Shown here one piece after another: positions 39,453 through 50,933 of a DNA stretch of 64,000 nucleotides. The notes under the pieces are model-generated. The model was not told the origin of the DNA and did no database searches. It saw only the letters and a list, made by a program, of their open reading frames with translations. This DNA comes from Epiperipatus broadwayi. Lineage: Eukaryota; Onychophora; Udeonychophora; Euonychophora; Peripatidae. The translations under genes were made by a program, and so were the position numbers. The stretch spans positions 310,001 through 374,000 of the forward strand of contig JAQFVV010000562.1 in the NCBI GenBank assembly GCA_028023455.1, given 5' to 3'. Position 1 is the stretch's first letter; each line of letters opens with the position of its first letter.

Positions 39453-40097
39453 AATTGACTTATACTGACATCTAGTTATTTTAGTTAGAACTAAATCCAT
39501 CAAGAATACATATTTGTTTTGTTTTTTTATCAAATGAATACAAACTGTTGAAAAATGAAACAGTAAACTGAAAATGGTTTTCATTGAGTCAGATTCATTC
39601 TATTTCCATGGTAATCACAGTCAAAATGATGTATATGTATAGAAAAATAATATTTGAACATGTGGTATTCGTTATAATTATGCCTATATTGGCTTCATGT
39701 AATATATTCAAAAAGAAATAAGTAATAGTTTCATCATGACCACATATGGAACATGTGGCATCGATTTGTATTAAACTGTTCTACCCAATTAAAACACATC
39801 AGTGGAAAAAGCTTTAATATTAATTTTATAATATCAATATCATTTAGTTTCTTTATTACTTTTTGCAATACTTTTAACAATCCACTATTATAAAACCCAC
39901 TACTGAATATTTCATTTGCCTCAGCACTCTTCTTCAAAATTATAACAAACACAACACATGGTAAAAAGTAATACAGAACATAAATGATATTAGTATTATA
40001 TGGATTTGGCAATGCAATAAGAAATATAAAGTTATAATATTAATTTTAATGAGGTGTTCCAAATATTTTAGTTATAACAACCAATATAAAGAATTTT

Positions 40098-41615
40098 GGT
40101 GCTTTTCTCACGTATTGGACAAGCCATCAGATGACACTGCAGAACCACCAAGAAGCCTGCAATTGATAATTTTTTTTAAAATATTCGCTAAAAATCGCTT
40201 AATTTTAGAAATGATAAACCTCCCTCCCCCGGCACATGAGACAAATTGGTCAAAATCACTGAAATTGAAATGTAAAAAAAAATCTCTAAAAATCGCTTAA
40301 TTTTAAAAATGGTAACCCCCCCCCCCAGTGCACGAGACAAATCGGTCAAAATTGCTGTAATTGAAATGTAAAAAAAAATAGCTAAAAATTACTTAATTTT
40401 AGAAATGGTAGAACCCCGCCTGAAATTGAAATGTATAATTGGAAAAAAAAACTGTAATAAAAGCCTACGAAATTAAACAAAAACATACTTAATGTCAAAG
40501 TGATTTAAAGAAGAATCACGCTTCAATTACCTAACTAACAGATAATAATTCAAACCTTAATAACAGACTAATACATATTAAGTAATCAATGTTCCTATTA
40601 ACCTGTAATAGCCTCATTAGAGTTCAAATTCAGTTAATATGTTACTGTATTACTAGTTTATATCAAAAATTATTGCAAATACTGGGTTTAAATCGCAAAT
40701 ATATAAAATCAACAAAACAGAAATAAAATAATCAGAATAGAAAATTGAAATTTAAAACAAAAGTTGATTATAACATCTGAGGTGAATAATGTTTAGAAAT
40801 CCCCCTTTCCTCCTGCAGGAAGGGTTCAATAAAAAATAAGTAAAGTGCAAATTATGAATGCTATTTTTAAAATCCTATGAAATAAATGAGAAAAAAATAT
40901 ATAATAAAAGCCTACGATATTAAACATAAACATACTAAATCTCAAAGTGATTTAAAAAATAAAAGTATTTATAAAATGCAAAAATAACAGCACGAAAAAT
41001 GGCAGGAAATGTCTTAAAAAAGAGGCAGTCTCAGTTATCTAACTAACAGATATAATAATAATTCAAACCTTAATAACAGACTAATACATATTAAGTAATC
41101 AATGTTCCTATTAATCTATAATAGCGTCATTAGAGTTTAAATTCAGTTAATGTGTTACTCTCTTGCTAAAATTATTGCGAGTACTCGGATTAAGTCGCAC
41201 ATATATAAAATCAACAAAATAGAAGTAAAATAATCAGAATAGAAAATACAATTTGAAAGTAATTAAAATAGATTACCAATTTCCCTGGAGAGTGAGGTCA
41301 TCTTTCAGCAGGTCGTTGAATTTTTTCATCCTAGCAAAATGAAACTTGGGCATTCTAGATCGCTCCATTAGTGACAAAATATGGATATATATATATTATA
41401 TTTTTCCTGTCTACCTATTGATCGCGTTTTCTTTCACTTAAAGTTTGTTATTTTTAAAATAACTTACGCACAATTTTGAAATGTTGATAGAAATGGAAAA
41501 AATAGCTAAACATTTTTGGTACTATATGTAGTATAAAGAAATTTCCAGAACTCGGGTCACGCGACTGATTGATTTTGCAAGCTTTGTCACAGGAAAATTA
41601 ATCTCTACGTTTTTA
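40098..41615 (+). repeat. Left inverted arm of 4.6 kb fold-back
   Basis: Reverse complement of 42477-44698 (minus its insertion), roughly 90-95% identical in the inner part. It has its own internal direct repeats: about three diverged ~100-bp units at 40180-40440 (each with CTTAATTTTAGAAATGGTA and an ATTGAAATGTA run) and a ~400-bp duplication (40445-40760 against 40895-41260). Confidence 0.88.
41273..41368 (-). CDS. Outward-facing 31-codon ORF/exon in left arm
   Basis: Reads leftward from ATG at 41366-41368 to TAA at 41273-41275. The peptide is basic and hydrophobic (starts MERSRMPK, middle ARMKKFNDLL, end LQGNW). It is matched by the right-arm frame with four base differences: two synonymous, one Asp/Glu and one Phe/Val. 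The last codons overlap a splice-donor-like G|GTAATC, so this may be a first exon rather than a complete gene. A TATATATCCATATTTTGTCACTA leader precedes the ATG in both arms. I do not recognise the family; capture of a host 5' exon or a transposase first exon are both possible. Confidence 0.5.
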   Translation of the reverse strand: MERSRMPKFHFARMKKFNDLLKDDLTLQGNW

Positions 41616-42476
41616 GAAAGTGAAAGTATTTTTTTAAAAAATTGGAAAATAATACTTTTTCTTGTTTTAAATTATAAATCAATAATATCAACAAATTAAA
41701 AATCCTTCTTTTTCTTTTCAAAAACTTTATTTTCTTGTATCAATACTGAACATATATTTATAAGTTGTGAGTGGAAGGAGTTTGAAAATGGTAAATGTAA
41801 CAATTTATATAATATAAAACTCCAATGTTTCAACTGCTTTTATCTTCTTACAGTTATTTTTGGAGTTTTATATTATATAAATATGTTCAGTATTGCTATA
41901 AGAAAATAAAGTTTTTGAAAAGGAGAAGGATTTTTAATTTGTTGATATTATTGAAGAACATATATATTTTAAAAGAAAAAGTGATTGTACATTTGCAGTG
42001 TTATAATATATGATTATAAATCAAATAATTTATATATATGCATTTTCTCAAAATATTGATCCATCAAGCTTTCTGGGGTTTTTTGGGAGGGGCTTCCTTT
42101 GTTATTACTTTTTATTTGGCTTTGGGATGAAAGGAAGTAAAATGAAAACATTACTGTTCTATTCAGTTTGTGCTTTAATGAAGACAAAACTTAATTTTAA
42201 GATGTAATGCTTTTTATTTGTTTGAAATGCGGCATTTCAAAAAGTGTGAATGAAAACTGCTGTACACATTCCATTCCATAAGTTTAAAGTTTATACAGCT
42301 TTTTATGGACACACACGCACACAACAAATTAGAATAAAACAACTAATAAACAGACATTTAATCAAAACCTGACATGCAAACAAATGAAGGCAAAAGACTA
42401 GTGATTTCTTTAGGTTATGTGTTTATTTATATTAAATAAACAAAAAAAACACAAATTCAAGTACACTTGTTGATTT
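41616..42476. other. Loop of the 4.6 kb fold-back
   Basis: Single-copy spacer between arms. It holds a smaller imperfect palindrome (41680-41975) and otherwise AT-rich sequence with no recognisable coding region; frames of 62-65 codons at 41825-42207 look like chance. Confidence 0.6.
41680..41975. repeat. Imperfect palindrome (about 130-bp arms) in the loop
   Basis: The left half 41680-41824 (AATATCAACAAATTAAAAATCC ... ATAATATAAAACTCCA, partial) pairs with 41858-41975 (TGGAGTTTTATATTAT ... GGATTTTTAATTTGTTGATA, partial). It is a hairpin within a hairpin, possibly a separate small element that inserted in the loop. Confidence 0.75.
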
Positions 42477-42719
42477 TAAAAACGTAGAGATCAATTTCCC
42501 CACGACAAAACTTGCAACATCAATCAGTCACATGACCCGAGTTCTGGAAATTTCTTTATACTACATATAGTACCAAAAATGTTTAGCTATTTGTTCAGTT
42601 TCTATCAACATTTCAAAATTGGGCGTAAGTTATTTTAAAAATAACAAACTTTAAGTGAAAGAAAACGCGATCAATAGATAGACGGGAAAAATATAATATA
42701 TATCCATATTTTGTCACTA

Positions 42720-42815
42720 ATGGAGCGATCTAGAATGCCCAAGGTTCATTTTGCAAGGATGAAAAAATTCAATGACCTGCTGAAAGATGAACTCACTCTC
42801 CAGGGAAATTGGTAA
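42720..42815 (+). CDS. Outward-facing 31-codon ORF/exon in right arm
   Basis: Mirror copy of the 41273-41368 frame, reading rightward. It starts at ATG 42720-42722 and stops at TAA 42813-42815, with the same GGTAATC donor-like context at its end. The frame is intact in both arms despite neighbouring indels. An acceptor-like CAATTGCAG lies near the element's right end (about 44630-44640), so a two-exon small transcript ending inside the element is conceivable. Function unknown. Confidence 0.5.
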   Translation: MERSRMPKVHFARMKKFNDLLKDELTLQGNW

Positions 42816-43520
42816 TCTATTTTAATTACTTTCGTATTGTATTTTCTATTCTGATTATTTTACTTCTATTTTGTTGATTTTATATATGTGCGACTTAATC
42901 CGAGTACTTGCAATAATTTTGATATAAACTAGCAATAGAGTAACACATTAACTGAATTTAAACTCTAATGACCCTATTATAGATTAATAGGAACATTGAT
43001 TACTTAATATGTATTAGTCTGTTATTAAGGTTTGAATTATTATTATATCTGTTAGTTAGATAACTGAGACTGCCTCTTTTTTAAGACATTTCCTGCCATT
43101 TTTCATGCTGTTATTTTTGCATTTTATAAATACTTTTATTTTTTAAATCGCTTTGAGATTTAGTATGTTTTTGTTTAATGTCGTAGGCTTTTATTATATT
43201 TTTTTTCTCATTTATTTCATAGGATTTTAAAAATAGCATTCATAATTTGCACTTTACTTATTTTTCATTGAACCCTTTGGGCAGGATGGGTAGGGGGATT
43301 TCTAAACATTATTCGCCTCAAATATTATAATCAACTTTTGTTTTAAATTTCAATTTTCTATTCTGATTATTTTATTTCTGATTTGTTGATTTTATATATG
43401 TGCAATTTAAACCCAGTATTTGCAATAATTTTTGATATAAACTAGTAATACAGTAACATATTAACTGAATTTAAACTCTAATGACACTATTACAGGTTAA
43501 TAGGAACATTGATTACTTAA

Positions 43521-44288
43521 CCCTTAAACCTCTAATTATATTATTGGTTGTATGAGGTAAAAATCAAATCTTTTAATTGGCCAACTCACAAACTGAAGAC
43601 AAAGCCTATTGTTAAAACACATTCGCCTATAATATTAAATTCAACTCAGATACGTTTATAAAAAGTATATTACTAATTTTTCAGGTTATGAAAGAGAACG
43701 AAAGTTCTTTCAAAAATAAATTGCTATTTATTTATTATAAAATATATTCAATTTCGGCAAATAAAAAGTGAAGGTCTAAACAAAAAAGTGCTGACGCAAA
43801 CACTTTTTTTCAATTTTACGTTATCGAAAAGTAAAGATTTCTTTTTGCTAAATCTTAAATATTTTTACTAAAATCTTCAATATTTTTCGAAAATAATTTT
43901 GTTTTTTTGGTATATTTTTTAAAAACTAGTTTAATTTGTCAAATTATCATTTTTTTAATACTTAAATTGCATTTGAAATGAAAATCTCAGCGTTTTTCTT
44001 TATTTTCTTTGATCAGGCGGTTTCTTTGTTCTTTCCAGCCAATCAGAATGTCTTTGTCAGCTGAGAGTCAGCTGAGAGCCAATTACTGACAAGGTTCTTT
44101 CTTTGTTTAGTTTAAAATGCGGTTTTTTTGATTTTTTACTTGTAAAATAATTCGGAAGAGGGCACCATCTTACAGAACTTTTAAAAACCTAATCAATAAC
44201 TGTCAAACGAGTATTTTAGCATAAGAACTAGCAGAGTTAGAGTGACGTCAGATGTCGATGAGATGCCTCGTAAGAGGTGGTTGAAGAA
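43521..44288. mobile_element. 768-bp piggyBac-like element (MITE) with TTAA duplication
   Basis: TTAA at 43517-43520 is repeated at 44289-44292. The uninterrupted left arm of the host fold-back shows the pre-insertion sequence (GATTACTTAATATG on this strand), proving the insertion and a 4-bp TTAA duplication. The element begins CCCTTAAACCTCT, and its other end read inward is TTCTTCAACCACCTCT, a loosely matching inverted pair. TTAA targeting with a CCC start is characteristic of piggyBac, and Kolobok is the alternative. There is no transposase frame, so it is non-autonomous. Confidence 0.82.
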
Positions 44289-45265
44289 TTAATATGTATT
44301 AGTCTGTTATTAAGGTTTGAATTATTATCTGTTAGTTAGATAATTGAAGAGTTATTCTTTTTTAAATTGCTTTGACATTTAGTATGTTTTTGTTTAATTT
44401 CATAGGCTTTTATTATAGTTTTTTTTCAATTATACATTTCAATTTCAGCGATTTTGACCGATTTGTCTCATGCGGTGAGGGGGTTTACCATTTCTAACAT
44501 TAAGTAATTTTTAGCGCTTTTTTTTTTTACATTTCAATTTCAGCAATTTTGACCGATTTGCCTTGTGCACCAGGGCGAAGCTACCATTTCTAAATTTAAG
44601 CGATTTTTAGCGAATACTTAAAAAAAATATCAATTGCAGGCTTCTTGGTGGTTCTGCAGTGTCACCAGGTGGCTAGTCCAGTATGTGAGAAAAGCACCAG
44701 AATATTTAATAAAAAAATAACTATTAGAATGAAGCATTGACTTTGAATTATCTGCCAATTTGAGAGGATGGAGATTACCATTACTTCATTCCAATTGAAA
44801 TAAAATACTAGTTTTTTACTTCACCTTTGATTAGTAAATAGTTTAAAACTTATAATAAGATTGAGACAAGCTTCACTTTTTTGCTAAAGCGCAATAAACT
44901 ATTCATTCCAATATTTAAGTTTGTTTTTAAACAAAGAAAAGAAGATCATAATGTATTTGATCACAGATATTAAATATTTAAACCCATCTTTTATATCTGA
45001 AGACTTAGACATATGGACTGATGTGTTTCTTGACCGTTTATTATCATTTTATATTTGTTTACTTTTAACTCGTACATAAAAATCTTGACAATAGTTTTTA
45101 ATCTTATTATAACGTGATTTACCTTTATAACCTGTCTAACATTGTGCTATTTAAGATATTAAATTTAGAAAATTGAAAGAAAATATAAAACAGATTTTAG
45201 CACATATTTTAGTTTTAATCACAACTGTCTCTCTTATTATTGATAAACTCTTAATATGTAATTCC

Positions 45266-45873
45266 TTTATATAAGATAAAAGAACTGCATCATTTTAGAA
45301 TATCGTCCATTTCTAAGGTCCAAAAATAATTTTCTGAGTTTTTTATACTTAAATAACTTATCTTTCTCGGCTCCCCAATGATGAAGATTTCTTTTATGAA
45401 TTATAAACTTTTACCAGCTGCTTAATTTCCAATTTCTGTGGTCACAATATAACTTTTCTTTTGAATTCAGCAGCTTTGTAAACTGTTTTTCTTTCATTAA
45501 TAAGTATATGTTATATAAAAAACTCAAAAATAATTTATGGCCAAATACTATGTGATTAATATATTTAATTTAAAGTAAAATTGAAATAGACAACTCACTA
45601 TAAATAAAAATATTATTCAATATATCAATCTGGTTTTTCATTCCTTAATGGAACCTTTTTAAGATGTTTCTTTTTACACAATCACATGACTCATTACCCT
45701 ACTACAACTCATCACAATTGACATTATTTACATTACATTAAACATATATATATATATATAAATGATTAACCGTATAACAGTCCTTTTCTCCCACCATCAT
45801 ATATATATATATAAATTTACAAATAATCCCACCATCATATATATATATATAAATTTACAAATAATTAAAAAAC
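45266..45873. other. Noncoding, with a 38-bp tandem duplication
   Basis: Beyond the segment comparable with copy 2, because the window ends there. Contains two units of about 38 bases at 45790-45865 (each CCACCATCAT, an AT run, AAATTTACAAATAAT). No gene. Confidence 0.6.
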
Positions 45874-46044
<171 letters not shown>

Positions 46045-46117
46045 CCCTTCTATTTATAAAATTATAAATAAAGTATCCAATAATCTCACAATGCCACCAT
46101 TACCACCAACTCTGCTC

Positions 46118-46303
46118 TCAATTGTGCTGAACCTTCCCCATGTTTATACATTTCTTTAAATTTTCTTGAATATACAAAGTCTGATAACATTTTTTCCTTG
46201 TACTTTTTAAAATACTTTCATCTGAATAATATATATATATCATATTGCAAAAGTCACAACCAATTTTATAAACCAACCCTACCCTACTTTTAATATTGCC
46301 CAT
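46118..46303 (-). pseudogene. Penelope-like element GIY-YIG endonuclease remnant
   Basis: A 61-codon minus-strand frame reads VGLVYKIGCDFCNMIYI followed by a Lys-rich helix. This matches the start of the GIY-YIG nicking domain of Penelope-like retroelements: a G-V-V-Y-x-I-x-C-x-x-C-x-x-x-Y-I-G pattern with paired cysteines before the Y-I. The final glycine of YIG is replaced by tyrosine, and the downstream EH motif is missing, so it would be inactive. The reverse-transcriptase part is not recognisable further upstream on this strand. Chance resemblance in a 61-codon frame cannot be excluded. Confidence 0.45.
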
Positions 46304-46546
46304 TCTTTTTTGATTTACACATCTATTTCTCTAAAGATTTATTATTTTTCCATCCTATCTTAATATTATCAATGTCGTTTATGAAACTGAAACCCAATTT
46401 CTATTTTTATACATGTGCATTACACTATCTTTTGTATTATGATTTCTGAAAAATAATTTTAATAGCTTTTCTTTTATATCACATACTATCACAGTCATTC
46501 TCAACTTTCAATTTCTGATCAAATGTTTCTTTTATATTGCACTGAA

Positions 46547-47024
46547 TGGACTGATTAACTCTAGAAATAATCACTAGAGGGGGTGTTCATAGAAGCATTA
46601 ATGAAAAGAGTGAAATAGAAAAAGAATGTTTTTCTCTTGTTTTTTTCTTCTAATTAGCACACTCTTCGGACGAGTGGACATGTTAAGGCTGTAAGCCTAA
46701 AAGTAGAACAAATAAAGAAGTCAACAACCTGTATAAAACAGTTGTAATCTAATAGCTGCTAAAATATAATGAACTGTATAAGTATGAGGTAACTGAAGAG
46801 ACTATGGTAGTTTTTAATTCCACCATATATAATCAAACTTATGTATCATCAGATAACTGATAACACAATTGTAATGTTAATAAGCCATGGTTTTTTATAG
46901 CTTAATTTCATGTTATAAATGCTTTTTGTTTACTATAATAATAAAATAACAGTTACAAACCTCTATGAGTTCAACCTTATTTATGCAATTTCAGCTGAGT
47001 TTTTAACTTTCTGAAACCACTGCA
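46547..47024 (+). repeat. 5' LTR of Gypsy 3
   Basis: Starts TGGACTGATTAACTC. Shared landmarks with the 3' copy are TAAGCCTAAAAGTAGAACAA, ATGTATCATCAGATAACTGA and TTTATGCAATTTCAGCTGAG. The outer end is uncertain by some tens of bases. Confidence 0.8.
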
Positions 47025-47700
47025 GATAGCACAGTTGAACAGGATAATAAAGGTAGTCACTTTGTAAACAAAAGACAGAAAATAAAAAGCAATTTGGAAT
47101 AGCTCATATGAACATGGCTTTTCCTTTGCAAAATATCCGAAAATTTGAGATTGGAAATCCAGACATATGGATCCTATACATGGAACAATTTGAATGATAT
47201 AAGAGGCTGAATAAAATCAAAGATAATGAAACTGAAGTCTCATATTAACATTCACTGGAACAGGTTTATTGCAAATTGCCAAACAATTAGAGGACAATAA
47301 AACCCCAGAACAGTTATAATACACAGTATTAGTGGAAAAAATATTGCATATTTTCAGCCTGCAGTTACAAAAAAAATCACACACCTACAGTACTCCGAGT
47401 ATAATATTGCGTTGCAAATCTTGGCAAGAGACTATTTATTTCCTGATTATGACAACATGCTTTTAGATCAATTTCTCTATGGCATGATCAATCATAATTT
47501 GAGAAAATTATTGCTCAGCGAAATAGACATCAAATACAACACTGCAATTACTAAATGTATTGCTCATGAGATGATGGTAACAAACGTGATGGAATTCCAA
47601 ATTGAAACTTAGGAAGCAAATATTGCTGTAATCATACATAAAATGGAAACAATGGAAAAATCATCATAAACACTGAGAGAGGATTTTAGTTGTTTTTGTT
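47025..47700 (+). pseudogene. Gypsy 3 gag remnant
   Basis: From about 47109 a broken frame begins with an FEIGNPDIWILYMEQFE segment, the start of a typical Gypsy gag. The longest open piece, 47412-47612, contains LARDYLFPDYDNMLLDQFLYGM, a capsid-like segment of the kind that precedes a zinc knuckle. A cysteine cluster near 47690-47705 could be the knuckle remnant. Confidence 0.65.
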
Positions 47701-47924
47701 GTCGCATAAAGGAACACATAATAAGTGTGCAATTTCAAAAACTAAAAGTGCCTTACTTCTGGCATAAAAGACCTAATGGCAAGTATTTCCAGAAAGAATA
47801 ACAATCAATAACAATCACATGTAAAATTAAACAGAACCTCAGGCAAAAGGTCAGAAATTAAAAAGGTTAAAACTAAGATAAGTGAACAGATTATACTGGA
47901 TTTAATAATCATGGAAACTAAAGT

Positions 47925-48000
47925 TACAATGGAGATAGACAGTGGAGCAAAACTATCCATCATGTCTCTAATGGACTGGAACTAAATAAATTTGACTCAC
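47925..48000 (+). pseudogene. Gypsy 3 protease remnant
   Basis: A short MEIDSGAKLSIMS segment with the DSGA active-site box at about 47938-47949, in the expected position between gag and RT. Confidence 0.65.
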
Positions 48001-48169
48001 AAGTCAAAATCAATTTCTAGACAAAACAAATATAATTGACACAGATGTGAATTGTAATAACATACCAATCTGTGGGAAGGTTTCTGTTTCAGTAAAACTA
48101 AATAACATAAACAAAACTCTATCTTTTTATATAGTCTAAGGGGAACACCACACCCTTACTAGGCCAAAA

Positions 48170-48960
48170 TTGTTTCTGCTTGTTGGGCATATCCATCCAG
48201 ATTATCAAAACAGTATAACTGGAAAATATAGTACATAAGCAGTTTGTGAAAATCTTTGAGGAAAACTTGACTGTTCTAGGGATAAGCCCAGTAAATATTG
48301 AACTAACTGAAAATTCGCAACCAGTGATGTGTAAACTGCAGAAAGTTCCTTTTGCACTCAGAACCAAGGTTGAAGAGAGTTTAGCAAGTCTCAAAATGGA
48401 AGGCATGTTATTACCCACAGAAGAATTGGATTGGGCCACTCCAATTGTGGTAGTAGCAAAACCTGATGGAAGTTTACAGATCTGCAGAGATTATAAGGTT
48501 ACAGTAAACCATTATCTAAACAAAAGTGCATATTCTGTTACAAAGATCTCAAAAATACTGGCATCACTTCAAAAAGCTGGTCTTTTTTGCAAAAATTGAC
48601 TTGAAATCTGCCTTACACCAGATACCAGTCAATGATAAATCAGACAAACTATTAACCTTGAGTACACATGTTGTACTCTTCTAATGCAACAAAGTGCCAT
48701 TAGATATTACAACAGCTCCCAATATATTTCAATCCAAGATCAATAAATTAATGCATATTGCAAAGGGCATAATTCCCTATTTGAATGACTTGTTAGTCTA
48801 TGCTCAGTCAGTGTCAGAATTGGAAGAAAATGTACTTACCATATGTGATAGAGTGGAGTGGGTGGTAATTAAAATTAACATCACCAAAACCATTTGGTCT
48901 ATGTGGGAAATAAAGTTTGTGGGAGATATCTTTAACTAAAACAATAAACACCCAAATCTG
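48170..48960 (+). pseudogene. Gypsy 3 reverse transcriptase remnant
   Basis: The frame 48246-48599 holds the finger segment and the WATPIVVVAKPDGSLQICRDYK block. After a frameshift, IDLKSAL (motif A) is near 48596-48610, PLDITTAPNIFQ (motif B, normally PFGL.) starts at 48694, and YLND is at about 48780. The family's catalytic motif is YxDD, so the first aspartate has become asparagine, which would abolish activity. Several stops separate the pieces. Confidence 0.82.
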
Positions 48961-49189
48961 GAAAAGGTCATGGCCATATAAATGCTCCCACACCAAAAAA
49001 TGTAAAGGACTTGCAGGCTTTCTTGGGATTACTTTGTTTCTTTTCTTGAAGTTTTTTCACACAATCCCTGTATACACTAATACACAAAGAGCAATGCTGG
49101 AAATAGCAGGCAGAACAACAGATCACATTCCATACAGCAAAAGATCTATTATCTTCAGAAAGTCTATTAGTACCTATCAGAGTGCAAGA

Positions 49190-49560
49190 AATTATAGTCT
49201 CCTCAGATGCTTCTAAGAATGGCATTGGAGCTGTAATCTCTTACCAAATAAATGGTCAAGAACATCTGATTGCATACACCTCCCACACACTGTCATAAAC
49301 TGAAACAAATTATAGTCAACTGGACAGTGAAGCTCTCACTAATAATTTTGCAGTAAAAAAGTTCCACCAGTATATTTATGGCCAGAAGTTTCATATGTAT
49401 GGACAACTGACCATTATTGGGCCTATTGGGGTAAAACAAAAAACCTGCCTATTTAGCAGCCAAATAATGTTATAATGGATAAACATTCTTGCAGCGTATG
49501 ACTACAACTTAATATATAATCCCAGAAACAAATACAACATGCTGATGCTATTTCATGCCT
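49190..49560 (+). pseudogene. Gypsy 3 RNase H remnant
   Basis: An SSDASKNGIGAVIS segment (about 49200-49240) and ETNYSQLDSEAL (about 49302-49335) are the two conserved RNase H blocks, with a stop between them. Confidence 0.75.
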
Positions 49561-49589
49561 GCCATTAAAAAAGCTGATAGAGCCACATG

Positions 49590-50620
49590 AATTTGTGGAA
49601 GTAACTCTACTAGAAGTAGTCAAATTGAATGATACCTTGATTAGTACCAAGGTAGCAGAATGGACACTTAATGACCCTGGCTGTCACCAGCTGAAAACAT
49701 GGATCGAAAAAGGATTGTCTAACCACTGCCCAAAAATTCTAAATACAGCTATCTGGAATGCTCATCAGTATCTGTCAAACTGTAATGATTGCAACACTAG
49801 AGTAGATCAAGTGTTCATACCTATGGAGAGATGCTCACAGGTATTAAAATTACTACATTCTGGACACCCTGGGATAGTAAGGATGAAGACGTATCTCGAT
49901 CATATGTGTGGTGGCTGCATATTGACCAAAAGCTTGAGATAATGGTGAAGCAATGTCATAATTGCCAAAGCGTACTTGGTCTGAGCCTAGTAAATCCTGT
50001 GAACATGTTCACATTGACCTTGTAGGCCCTATAAATTGACACTTGGTTTTAACAATTGTGGACTCCTACAGCAATTGGACTGAATATCATTTAGTCAAAC
50101 AGTTGATGCCATTTGTACCATAAAGGCTCACCAAGAAATTTTTTGCCATACATGGACATCTGTAAATGCTGGTATTGGATAATGGTATGGGTGTTGCATC
50201 TTCAAATTTTGAAAAATCCCTGTCCACATCTTGACACCTACCTATCATCCTGCCTCAAATGATTTGGCTGAAAAGGCAGTCCAAAGTTTATCAAAGGGGT
50301 TGAAGAAACTAGCTATACAAAAATGGATGAAGCATTAATGGAGATCATGTTGTTCCAACATTTCCTACCTCAATTAAATAATGGTAAATCATCTGCTGGA
50401 CTACTATTCAACAGGACTTGCTGTACACATATGTCAAATATTATGCCTCAGGAGGAAAGGACTGAAAAGAGTCCAGAGATTTACCTGGAGACTCACAAAC
50501 TTTTCCCAAAGTTCAAAAGAGATGATCTAGTATGGGTACGAGACATTATAAAGAGGAAGTGGACACCCAGAATTGTTATAAATCCAATGTTTAGAGTTAT
50601 TTATGATATAAGATTGTAAA
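49590..50620 (+). pseudogene. Gypsy 3 integrase remnant
   Basis: Zinc-binding H/H/C/C pieces are HSGHPGIVRMKTY (about 49855-49890) and CHNCQS (about 49953-49970). The catalytic core survives in fragments: HIDLVGP near 50010, VLDNGMG near 50170, and TPTYHPASN..AEKAVQSL near 50240-50290 with the catalytic glutamate. The C-terminal frame 50323-50619 ends in a DLVWVRD...W.P-type chromatin-binding-like tail. Confidence 0.82.
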
Positions 50621-50933
50621 ATGGTTTTTCTGTACAGAGACATGGAAACCAAATAAGGAGAAGAGTGGCAGTTTCACCATTAAAAGATTCTTATTGAAAC
50701 TGCTCACTCATGGGACTCTTTAACAAAAGAGGAAAAAGATGTGCTATCGCAAATTCCATAGAAAAAGAATCTTCTTGTTGAACCAGACATTAATTATGAT
50801 ACAAGGAAGAACAGGTACTACAGCCCTGCACACAATCAAACAGACCAGGAAAGGGAGAAACCTGTTCTCAAAAACTCACAAGAATGCAGATTACTGTTTA
50901 CATTAAAAAATTATGATCTAGAATGAGGGGTAG

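Larger units (their letters stand above)
40098..44698. mobile_element. 4.6 kb fold-back element with 8-bp target duplication
   Basis: Inverted arms of about 1.45-1.5 kb (40098-41615 and 42477-44698, the latter including a later insertion) enclose an 861-bp loop. The ends are GGTGCTTTTCTCAC and GTGAGAAAAGCACC. Flanks AGAATTTT (40090-40097) and AGAATATT (44699-44706) form an 8-bp duplication with one mismatch. The paralogous B copy near 63495 has the empty site (GAATTTTTAATAAG). 8-bp duplications occur in hAT, P and some MULE-type families; very long arms favour MULE or fold-back types. The terminal bases fit none of these clearly. No transposase seen. Confidence 0.88.
42477..44698 (-). repeat. 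Right inverted arm of 4.6 kb fold-back (with nested insertion)
   Basis: Mirror of 40098-41615. The arm is longer than its partner only because of the TTAA-flanked insertion at 43521-44288. Confidence 0.88.
36534..45265. repeat. Genomic repeat B, copy 1 (split by a fold-back element)
   Basis: Matches 59413-64000 in order and orientation. The match runs 36534-40089, is interrupted by the 4.6 kb element at 40098-44698, and resumes at 44699-45265. It carries a tRNA-like segment and a 5'-truncated LINE, both also present in copy 2, so those insertions predate the duplication. No intact gene. Confidence 0.85.

Noticed and set aside
41825-42207. Two open frames of 62 and 65 codons in the fold-back loop
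   Set aside because: They overlap the loop palindrome or AT-rich DNA, have low-complexity hydrophobic content and no partner in the arms.
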